Shown: positions 1-9,163 of the stretch, piece by piece | Layout of the letters: the number at the start of each line of letters is the position of its first letter | Numbering within the stretch: position 1 is the first letter of the stretch | Assembly: GCF_900141795.1 (NCBI RefSeq) | Contig: NZ_FSRE01000005.1 | Location: forward strand, 1 to 37,146 | DNA length: 37,146 nucleotides | Source: Sulfurivirga caldicuralii | Lineage (GTDB): Bacteria > Pseudomonadota > Gammaproteobacteria > Thiomicrospirales > Thiomicrospiraceae | Reading direction: 5' to 3' | The notes under the pieces: generated by a model | The model's database searches: none | Told to the model about the DNA's origin: nothing | Seen by the model: the letters and a program-made list of their open reading frames with translations, nothing else | Program-made: the position numbers and the translations under genes

Positions 1-1297
1 CGTTACACTTGATGCATCAGACAATGCAGCAGAGCTGACTGTTGATCAAGCTAACAGCGTGCGCACGAATGGGACTACGTTCGCTGCCGACGATGCGCTG
101 ACTGTGACTGGTGATGGTGATGATCTGGCTGCTCTGAACCATCGCGACTATTCTACGGTTGCACTGGGAGGCGCTAGCGTTACACTTGATGCATCAGACG
201 ATGCAGCAACGCTGACTGTTGATCAAGCTGACAGCGTGCGCACGAATGCGACCAAGTTCGCTGCCGACGATGCTCTGACTGTGACTGGTGATGGTGATGA
301 TCTGGCTGCTCTGGACCATAGCGACTATTCTACGGTTGCACTGGGAGGCGCTAGCGTTACACTTGATGCATCAGACAATGCAGCAGAGCTGACTGTTGAT
401 CAAGCTGACAGCGTGCGCACGAATGGGACCAAGTTCGCTGCCGACGATGATCTGACTGTGACTGGTGATGGTGATGATCTGGCTGCTCTGGACCATAGCC
501 TCTATGCTACGGTTGCACTGGGAGGCGCTAGCGTTACACTTGATGCATCAGACAATGCAGCAGAGCTGACTGTTGATCAAGCTAACAGCGTGCGCACGAA
601 TGGGACTACGTTCGCTGCCGACGATGATCTGACTGTGACTGGTGCAGGTAATGATCTGGCTGCTCTGGACCATAGCCTCTATGCTACTGATGAACTGGGA
701 GGCGATAGCGTTACACTTGATGCATCAGACAATAAAGCAACGCTGACTGTTGATCAAGCTGACAGCGTGCGCACGAATGGGACTACGTTCGCTGCCGACG
801 ATGATCTGACTGTGACTGGTGCAGGTAATGATCTGGCTGCTCTGAACCATAGCCTCTATGCTACCGATGAACTGGGAGGCGATAGCGTTACACTTGATGC
901 ATCAGACAATAAAGCAACGCTGACTGTTGATCAAGCTAACAGCGTGCGCACGAATGAGACCACGTTCGCTGCCGACGATGCGCTGACCTTGGATGGAGAA
1001 GGTGATGATCTGGCTGCTCTGAACCATAGCCTCTATGCTACGGATGAACTGGGAGGCGCTAGCGTTACACTTGATGCATCAGACAATAAAGCAACGCTGA
1101 GTGTTACGCAAGCTAACAGCGTGCGCACGAATGAGACCACGTTCGCTGCCGACGATGCGCTGACTGTGACTGGTCAAGGTTCTGCGCTGGCTGCTCTGGA
1201 GCATAGCGACTATTCTACGGTTGCACTGGGAGGCGCTAGCGTTACACTTGATGCATCAGACAATAAAGCAACGCTGACTATTACGCAAGCTGACAGC
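1..1297 (+). repeat. 177-bp in-frame tandem repeat array
   Basis: Units begin at 59, 236, 413, 590, 767, 944 and 1121, each exactly 177 bp, preceded by a partial unit (1-58) and followed by a diverged unit starting at 1298. Long stretches are identical at DNA level between units, including silent positions, while a few blocks alternate (NAAEL versus NKATL; DYSTVALGG versus LYATDELGG). This pattern suggests recent expansion or gene conversion. The array continues beyond the left edge. Confidence 0.95.
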
Positions 1298-1819
1298 TTG
1301 CGCACGAACGCGATCAAGTTCGATAGCAGCGACACGCTGACTCTCGATAGTGCCGGCAACTATGGTGACATCTCAGCAATTGGCGGCAATACGATCCTGA
1401 ACCTGGGTTCTACCGACTCAAACAATGCAGTACAGGTGATACTGGGTACCTCTGGTGTGACGACTGTCAACCTGAACGGCACTGGCAACCATGATGTGAC
1501 TGCCAATGCTGCTACAGCTGAAACTTTTGTGGTCGATGGAACTCAGGATGGCGGCTTGTTCCTGCGTGGTTTGACTACAGGTGACAAGCTAAACCTGGAT
1601 GCTCAGATAACTGCAAATTCATCAGATGATGTTCTGAATGGAGTCGCTGTAGAGTCAGCTGCCTATGTAGATGCTGCTGGTGAATGGCATTTTGCCAATG
1701 GCATTCTGACGTACGCTGCAGACAACGAACAAGATGGCCAGTACGTTGCTTACACGATTGCTTTGGCTGGTGTTACATCGATCATTGCAGACGGTGCAAA
1801 CGGCTTTACAGTTGTCTGA
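1..1819 (+). CDS. C-terminal part of a large tandem-repeat secreted/surface protein (5' truncated by window)
   Basis: The reading frame is already open at base 2, so the true start lies outside the window; the first start-like codon (GTG at 59) is inside a repeat. About 606 residues are visible: seven full 59-residue units plus a partial leading unit, then a unique C-terminal part of roughly 170 residues rich in G, N, T, D and hydrophobic beta-strand patterns. The visible part has no cysteine and is acidic. Each unit carries a motif such as GDGDD or GAGND that resembles a single RTX-type calcium loop. The protein ends in GFTVV, a short hydrophobic tail of the kind seen at the C-terminus of type I secreted proteins. 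A complete type I secretion system lies about 5 kb away on the other strand. Inference: an S-layer-like or adhesin-like exported protein. The family could not be named. Confidence 0.75.
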   Translation, partial: VTLDASDNAAELTVDQANSVRTNGTTFAADDALTVTGDGDDLAALNHRDYSTVALGGASVTLDASDDAATLTVDQADSVRTNATKFAADDALTVTGDGDDLAALDHSDYSTVALGGASVTLDASDNAAELTVDQADSVRTNGTKFAADDDLTVTGDGDDLAALDHSLYATVALGGASVTLDASDNAAELTVDQANSVRTNGTTFAADDDLTVTGAGNDLAALDHSLYATDELGGDSVTLDASDNKATLTVDQADSVRTNGTTFAADDDLTVTGAGNDLAALNHSLYATDELGGDSVTLDASDNKATLTVDQANSVRTNETTFAADDALTLDGEGDDLAALNHSLYATDELGGASVTLDASDNKATLSVTQANSVRTNETTFAADDALTVTGQGSALAALEHSDYSTVALGGASVTLDASDNKATLTITQADSLRTNAIKFDSSDTLTLDSAGNYGDISAIGGNTILNLGSTDSNNAVQVILGTSGVTTVNLNGTGNHDVTANAATAETFVVDGTQDGGLFLRGLTTGDKLNLDAQITANSSDDVLNGVAVESAAYVDAAGEWHFANGILTYAADNEQDGQYVAYTIALAGVTSIIADGANGFTVV

Positions 1820-1897
1820 CCAACCAAAGCCAAGGCTGAAAATCCGTTCCGGAGAATAAAGCCCTAAGCCCCCAGAACACCGGGGGCAAACCCTTCC

Positions 1898-1934
1898 AAC
1901 CCCATTCCGTAACAAACGGGATGGGGTTTTTTTT
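1898..1934 (+). terminator. Rho-independent terminator of the repeat-protein gene
   Basis: A 13-bp stem (AACCCCATTCCGT paired with ACGGGATGGGGTT, one G-T pair) with a 5-base loop is followed by a run of T (1927-1934). A second small GC hairpin (GCCCCC/GGGGGC, 1868-1887) precedes it. It lies about 80 bp after the stop codon. Confidence 0.85.
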
Positions 1935-2106
1935 ACTAGCGCACTGGCCAATTTCGTGTCCCGACTTGCAATCTGTATGCGCGTTAATCGCCGAAGATAA
2001 ATTGCTGGAGCCCGCCTATGTCGCACCCGCAGGGCCGATTGCGCCGCTGGACATTCTCAATGGGTATCGCCCCGCCATGTCAAAAGGCAATCTGTTCAGA
2101 ATAATA

Positions 2107-2159
2107 GGGGACAGACCACGTTTATTAAGCGGTTTCTGCAAATAAAAGGGGACAGACCA
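2107..2159 (+). repeat. Pair of GGGGACAGACCA boxes upstream of the transposase remnant
   Basis: The 12-mer GGGGACAGACCA occurs at 2107-2118 and 2148-2159, each preceded by an A/T-rich stretch. RAYT transposases are known to be flanked by REP-like elements carrying a conserved GGAC or GTAG tetranucleotide, so these boxes are probably the left-end sequences of the RAYT fragment at 2205. The rest of 1935-2204 holds nothing else I can identify. Confidence 0.55.
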
Positions 2160-2204
2160 TGGTTTCCAGTTAGAATACGCATCCCCCTTGCCGTTGGAGG
2201 CCAT

Positions 2205-2450
2205 ATGCCGCGCCGCCGACGTGTCGTGTTGCCCAACACGCCATTACACCTGATCCAGCGTGGCAACAACCGCCAGGTTTGCTTTGTGGCGGAAGAGGAT
2301 TACCGCTTCTATCTCGATTGGCTGAAGGTTTCTGCCGGCCAGGCGGGCTGCCAGGTTTACGCCTACGTATTGAGGACCAACCACGTGCATCTCTGGTGAG
2401 CGGCGATCATGCTGAATCGCCAGGAAAGATGATGAAGGCGCTGGGGCAGC
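2205..2450 (+). pseudogene. RAYT (REP-associated tyrosine transposase, Y1/IS200-like), N-terminal fragment with frameshift
   Basis: ATG at 2205 opens a protein starting MPRRRRVVLPNTPLHLIQRG, typical of the TnpA_REP group of Y1 transposases, and reaches the metal-binding HUH-type motif in NHVHL. The frame stops at 2397-2399 straight after this motif. The following codons in another frame (SGDHAESPGKMMKALGQR) are the normal continuation, so one base has been lost near 2392. The fragment ends at about 2450, where IS256-type sequence begins; the catalytic tyrosine region is missing. No functional transposase can be made. Confidence 0.8.
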
Positions 2451-2800
2451 GCAATGTGCTCACCCATACTCCAGCTCAACACAAAACGGCCATGACAGAA
2501 GGGCTCAAGCGCATCTTCAGAGCGGAGACGGCACAGGAAGCACGACAAAAGGCCTATGCCCTGATAGAGGAGATGGAAAATGCAGCCCCCAAGGCAGTGG
2601 CCTGTCTGGAAGAAGGGTTGGAAGACGCCCTGGCGGTGATGGCCTTGCCGAAGAAATACCGCCGACGGCTCAAATTAACGAATGGTGGGAAGCGCAACAG
2701 GCTTCCGAGCGAAAGACGGATAAGGTGGTCGGTATTGATCACTGAGACCGGAGCAATGTCAAACCTGCTGAAGGGAATTTACAGCAGATTTGGGGCTTGA
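2448..2800 (+). pseudogene. IS256-family (mutator-type) transposase, internal fragment
   Basis: The frame runs in from the RAYT fragment and reads RNVLTHTP, then LKRIFRAETAQEA, then PKAVACLEEGLEDALAVM, then KKYRRRLKLTN. This matches the order of the C-terminal half of IS256-family transposases (helical region before the conserved TTN...ER segment). After the TN residues (about 2680) similarity fades, and the last 40 or so codons are degenerate. No start codon, N-terminal DDE domain or terminal inverted repeats are visible, so this is a dead remnant. Confidence 0.7.
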
Positions 2801-2942
2801 CCGTTCGTTGGAAAATAACTATAAAGAAATTGTGAAAAGAGCAAGGGCTTGAGCTGGCAGTGCGCTGCATTAAGTCGAGCCGCTCAGCGCCATTCATATG
2901 GCGATGGTTTTCCAATCCGCAATTGCCATACAGGAGGGAGTT

Positions 2943-3626
2943 ATGATTGATGTTGAAGGCGTACTTGCGAGGTTGCAGGCGCAGGGATTTGATGAAACTA
3001 TAGTTCAGACCTATATTCTGGAAAATCAGAATAATCCTACAGTGCTGATGCAGGGGGCCGCTCAGGCGGGATTGAGTAAGGATGAAATCATGACACTGGC
3101 GGCGCACTATGGGGTGACAATGAATGTTACGCCGAGTGATTTGCTGGCCTATCTGTCCGTTTTTAACATTTCGCAAAATGATGTGAAGACATTTCTGATG
3201 GATCATATCTCATCGCCGCAGGTGGCCTATTCGCTTGCCGCGCAATTCGGCTTTAGTGCAGCGGATGTCGGGGCACTGGCAAGTTACATGGGTCTGGATT
3301 ATTCAAATACCGATGCCCAAACGGTATTGGCGAACCTGGAGCAGATAGGGATACCGGAAAGCGAGGTGTACAATTACCTGCAGGCCTATTCTTCTACGCC
3401 GGATGTGATCTATCTGCAGGCCGCGTCTCTGGGACTGACCCAGGTGCAGGTTAACAACTTAGCGGAAGCGCTGGGGGTAAACCTTGAGGCGGGAACAACG
3501 GTGCAGCTTGCAGGCGTGCCCAGCGGCGACAGCGGCGAACACCTTGAGGCGGAAACAACAACAACGGTGCAGCTTGCAGGCGTGGCCTCCTCCGACAGCG
3601 GCGACAGTGGCGATATGATGATGTAA
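2943..3626 (+). CDS. Hypothetical protein with three 53-residue helical repeats and an acidic duplicated tail
   Basis: The start at 2943 is chosen because a strong ribosome site (GGAGGGAG) sits just upstream; an earlier in-frame ATG at 2898 lacks one. The 227-residue product has three aligned repeats of 53 residues (about 7-59, 67-119 and 128-180), each following the pattern L..L...G......V..Y.......P.V....A...G.......LA...G. They look like alpha-helical hairpins. The tail holds a tandem duplication of a segment with TTVQLAGV and SGDSG, then ends in MMM. There is no signal peptide and no membrane segment. It lies between the repeat protein and the T1SS run, converging on the protease gene. 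A role as a secreted partner or substrate is possible from position only. I do not recognise a named family. Confidence 0.7.
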   Translation: MIDVEGVLARLQAQGFDETIVQTYILENQNNPTVLMQGAAQAGLSKDEIMTLAAHYGVTMNVTPSDLLAYLSVFNISQNDVKTFLMDHISSPQVAYSLAAQFGFSAADVGALASYMGLDYSNTDAQTVLANLEQIGIPESEVYNYLQAYSSTPDVIYLQAASLGLTQVQVNNLAEALGVNLEAGTTVQLAGVPSGDSGEHLEAETTTTVQLAGVASSDSGDSGDMMM

Positions 3627-3634
3627 GCAGGCGG

Positions 3635-3702
3635 TTACCAACTTCACGCGGCGCTTTCAAAGTGCCGCTTACCAACTCCTCGCGGCGCTTTCAAAGTGCC
3701 GC
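3635..3702. terminator. Two tandem 34-bp palindromic copies between convergent genes (probable bidirectional terminator)
   Basis: The segments 3635-3668 and 3669-3702 are direct repeats differing at a couple of bases. Each holds a near-perfect hairpin, GCGGCGCTTT-C-AAAGTGCCGC. The second copy contains the last codons and the stop of the minus-strand protease gene. Neither has a long T-run, so termination strength is uncertain. Confidence 0.5.
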
Positions 3703-4896
3703 ATCGTTGTCTTGGATGGTGCGCATGCCGATCAATTCTGTAGCACCGTCGGGAAAGGTGCCACCGACAGGGTCGTAGATTTTCAGATAGAAGGTCTCGT
3801 TGCTTTCGGGGATGTCGTCGCCGATGATCTCCACCGGGATGGGCACGGCCTGCTCACCGGGATAGAACACCAGGGTTCCTTGGGTGGCGATGTAGTCCTG
3901 CCCCGCTGTGGCGGTGCCGTCGAGGGTGGTGTATTTCACTTCAACCGGCTGATCGGCGGTGACGGTGCCGCTGTAGTTCACCAGAAACCATGCGGTGGTG
4001 ATCTGGCCGGCATTGCCTTCGGTGATGACTGTTTTCACCTGAGCGGGCGCATGGGGGGCATCCGTCCAGCTCTGGCGCAGCGCCTGATCGATAAACTGCT
4101 GTTCGTTACTTACACGGGTCCATGCAGCAATTTCACCAAAGGATGCATCGGTACGATAGGGGGTGACATCGGGAGTGATGCCCGCTTTGGCCAGTGAGGT
4201 GACGTAGCTGGCCACGCCCGCAATCTGACCGTTGATAAAGGCAGGCCCGCCGCTGTCGCCGGGGGCGATGAGCCCTTCCGCCGCGCCGAGGCCGGTGTTG
4301 TACAGGCCCATCAGGCGGCCCAGGGCGTCGTGGGCAACGCTGCCGTCGTCGAAGTCGGCCACCAGCGTCATGTCCCCGTGGGGCGTCCATGCCATGGCGC
4401 TCTCAAGCGCATTTTTGAGTTGGGTGGCGGTGGTGTCGAAGGTGTTTTGCGCGTCGTGACGGTAGGGGGTAGACTGGGACATCGCGCCGGTGGTGCCGGT
4501 GCCGATATCGCCATAGCCCACCATGGTGAAGGTCTTGCCCAGTTCGTCGTTACTGCGGTAGAGGTGGTAGCGGTCGGCCGCCGCCGGTGCGGGTTGATCG
4601 AGAATGATCAGCGCCGCATCGTGCAGAGAATTGGTGGCATCGTAGCTGGGGTCGATGATGACCTGTGTGGCCTTGCGCCATACGACGCCGGCGGCTGTTT
4701 CGAAGCGCACTTCGATGTCGCCGCTGGGGGCGTGGCGCACCACATGAGCGGCGGTGAGGATGGCACGGCCGTCGAACAGCAGCGCACCGCTGCCGGCGAT
4801 GTACTCCTGTCGGTTGGACACATACACCACGCCGTCATAGCGGCTGTCGGTATCGGCATGCAGCTGCAGTTCGCTCCAGCTGGTGCTCATGACCAT
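3691..4896 (-). CDS. Trypsin-like serine protease (S1) with C-terminal Calx-beta domain
   Basis: A 401-residue protein. The catalytic triad is readable: His51 in LTAAHVV, Asp93 in LHDAALIILD and Ser215 in APGDSGGPAF. Residues about 286-398 form a Calx-beta-type calcium-binding domain (GTATAGQDY, then LVFYPGEQ, then DDIPESNETFYL). The ATG at 4896 is preferred because GGGAGGA lies 7 bases upstream; an ATG two codons later is poorly placed. There is no Sec signal peptide, yet such domains act outside the cell, which fits export by the T1SS encoded upstream on the same strand. It is the last gene of the run, 36 bp after the DUF6447-like gene. It could process the repeat protein or other surface proteins (inference). 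Confidence 0.85.
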   Translation of the reverse strand: MVMSTSWSELQLHADTDSRYDGVVYVSNRQEYIAGSGALLFDGRAILTAAHVVRHAPSGDIEVRFETAAGVVWRKATQVIIDPSYDATNSLHDAALIILDQPAPAAADRYHLYRSNDELGKTFTMVGYGDIGTGTTGAMSQSTPYRHDAQNTFDTTATQLKNALESAMAWTPHGDMTLVADFDDGSVAHDALGRLMGLYNTGLGAAEGLIAPGDSGGPAFINGQIAGVASYVTSLAKAGITPDVTPYRTDASFGEIAAWTRVSNEQQFIDQALRQSWTDAPHAPAQVKTVITEGNAGQITTAWFLVNYSGTVTADQPVEVKYTTLDGTATAGQDYIATQGTLVFYPGEQAVPIPVEIIGDDIPESNETFYLKIYDPVGGTFPDGATELIGMRTIQDNDAAL

Positions 4897-4932
4897 GCGT
4901 CTGTCCTCCCAGCGGCGGAATGTCCGGACTGA

Positions 4933-5178
4933 TTAGAACTGAATGGTGCCGCTGTCTTCCATGGCTGCGGCGGTCTGGGTGTCCGTGGCGTCGGTCTTTT
5001 CTAGCTCTGCTTTCAGCGCTTGTGCGTAGGCGTTGCGGGCGGTCAGCACAATGGCAGTTTTCTGCTGCAGCTGGCGCAGTTCGTTCTCGGCCGCCTGCAG
5101 CATGCTCAGCTGGGATTTGGCGTTTTCCGGCAGGCTGTCCAGGTCGTATTTCTTGCCGTCGATGTTGATGGTTGCCAT
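4933..5178 (-). CDS. Small DUF6447-like protein
   Basis: An 81-residue protein beginning MATINIDGKKYDLDSLPE, followed by a helical segment (about residues 19-60) with LQAAENELRQLQQK and TARNAYAQALKAELE. This resembles, from memory, the DUF6447 group of short bacterial proteins. A ribosome site is present (GGAGTAA, reading the minus strand). It starts 14 bp after glf ends and is followed by the protease gene, so it is very likely cotranscribed with the secretion system. The function is unknown; it is small, soluble and partly coiled-coil. Confidence 0.7.
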   Translation of the reverse strand: MATINIDGKKYDLDSLPENAKSQLSMLQAAENELRQLQQKTAIVLTARNAYAQALKAELEKTDATDTQTAAAMEDSGTIQF

Positions 5179-5192
5179 GATTGCTTACTCCT

Positions 5193-7647
<2,455 letters not shown>

Positions 7648-7649
7648 GC

Positions 7650-9152
7650 TTACTCCTCCGTCAGCGCCATGTGAATGCGGCGCAGCAGCGGGTGGACGAT
7701 GTATTCCAGCAGGGTGCGTTCGCCGGTCTTGATCACCACTGAGGCGGGCATGCCTGGCATCAGCGGCTTGTCTGCGCCCAGTTCATTGCGACCTTTTTCA
7801 GTTAGGACCACATAGGCGATGTAGTAGGGTGGCGTGTTGGTATCCTTGGTTTTGATCAGGTCGGCTGATACGGAGACCACCTCGCCTTCAATGGCAACCG
7901 GGGCATCAATGGCATAGTTCTGCAGCTGCACATCCGCTTTCTGACCCGGTTTGACCCGGTCGATCATGTTGGAGGGCACATGCACTTCAATTACTAGCGG
8001 CGCACCTCCGGGGATAATCTCCATCAGCGGCTCGCCGGGGCGTATGGCGCTGCCGATGGTATGCACATTCAGCGCATTGATGCGGCCACTGACCGGTGCA
8101 CGAATGACCATGGCGTCCAGTTTGTCTTTTGCGGCCAGCAGTTTTTCCCGCAGCACGGCTAATTTCTGGCTGGTTTCTGCCAGTTGGGTGGCCACTTCCT
8201 TGCGCGCCTGCTCGATTTCGTTTTGCGCGTTCAGGTGGGCATTTCGCGCCTGATCCTCGGCGCGGGCAATGGCATTACGCAGTTCCAGTGCGCGGCGCTG
8301 CAGCTCCAGATACTTGTCCCTGGCCACATAGCCTTCATCCGCCAGAGACTTCATGCCCTTGAGCTGCTCCTCCACCAGCTTGAGCTGTTCCCGCTTGCTC
8401 TCTGCATCAGCCTTGGCGCTGTACTCGGTCTGGCGATATACGTTCAGCTTGGCCTGCATGGCCGCGCGGCGGCTGGCGAACAGGGCCTGCTGATGGGCCA
8501 TCTGCAGGTCGGCCTCCCCTTGTGCGCCGTATTGCTTGAGCTCCTCCGGAAAGTCGATATGGTCCAGACCTTTTTGCTCTGCTTCCAGCCGGGACTTTTC
8601 CGCCAGTGCGGCCACATACTGCTTGAGCAGGCTGTCGTAGTCGGCGCGGGCCTGGGTGTCGTCCAGCTCGATGAGCACCTCGCCCTGCTTGACCGGCTGC
8701 AGGTCCTGCACATGGATGGCCTTGACGGTACCGCCATAAAGGTGGGAAATCACCTTGGGCTTGCCCTTGACGATGACGGTGCCCGGCGCCGGCACGCCGG
8801 CGTCCAGCGGCATGGTGGCGGCCCAGAAAGCAAAGCCGCCGAAGAGGATGAGCAGCATCAGCAGGCCGATGCGCATGAAGCGGTGCGCTTCCCTGGGCAG
8901 GTGGTGTTCGGCCTGGGTCACATGCTCAGGCTCATCCTCCACCTTGCGGGCCTTGGGAAGCTTGTCCTGGGTGTCCGGCAGAGGGGGGGACGCCTGATTT
9001 TTTTCCGCGCCGGTTTTCGTTTCCACTTCCGCCTCGTGGGGGGCGTTTTCCGCCCCTGGCGCGGCGCCTTGCGTCTCGGCTGCGGTGTTTTCTGCCTGCT
9101 TTGCGGGGGTGTCTGGCTGTGTTGTGGGGTTGAGCGCGCTGTTTTTCTGCAT
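7650..9152 (-). CDS. HlyD-family periplasmic adaptor (membrane fusion protein) of the type I secretion system
   Basis: A 500-residue protein. Residues 1-90 are an unusually long hydrophilic cytoplasmic region rich in A, E, P and Q; a single membrane helix follows at about 94-112 (MRIGLLMLLILFGGFAFWA). Next come a lipoyl-type half motif (VIVKGKPKVISHLYGGTVKAIHV), a long coiled-coil hairpin (about 170-345) and the second half (VIRAPVSGRINALNVHTIGSAIRPGEPLMEI is split around the barrel domain). The C-terminus has the PGMPASVVIKTGERTLLEYI pattern typical of HlyD/PrtE proteins. The extended cytoplasmic tail may take part in substrate recognition (inference). Confidence 0.93.
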   Translation of the reverse strand: MQKNSALNPTTQPDTPAKQAENTAAETQGAAPGAENAPHEAEVETKTGAEKNQASPPLPDTQDKLPKARKVEDEPEHVTQAEHHLPREAHRFMRIGLLMLLILFGGFAFWAATMPLDAGVPAPGTVIVKGKPKVISHLYGGTVKAIHVQDLQPVKQGEVLIELDDTQARADYDSLLKQYVAALAEKSRLEAEQKGLDHIDFPEELKQYGAQGEADLQMAHQQALFASRRAAMQAKLNVYRQTEYSAKADAESKREQLKLVEEQLKGMKSLADEGYVARDKYLELQRRALELRNAIARAEDQARNAHLNAQNEIEQARKEVATQLAETSQKLAVLREKLLAAKDKLDAMVIRAPVSGRINALNVHTIGSAIRPGEPLMEIIPGGAPLVIEVHVPSNMIDRVKPGQKADVQLQNYAIDAPVAIEGEVVSVSADLIKTKDTNTPPYYIAYVVLTEKGRNELGADKPLMPGMPASVVIKTGERTLLEYIVHPLLRRIHMALTEE

Positions 9153-9163
9153 GGTTCTGATCC

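Noticed and set aside
1-1297. CRISPR array
   Set aside because: The 177-bp units are joined without spacers and are translated in frame.
1921-2145. Small open frames between the terminator and the RAYT fragment
   Set aside because: They run through the terminator and the REP-like boxes, with no ribosome site or known similarity.
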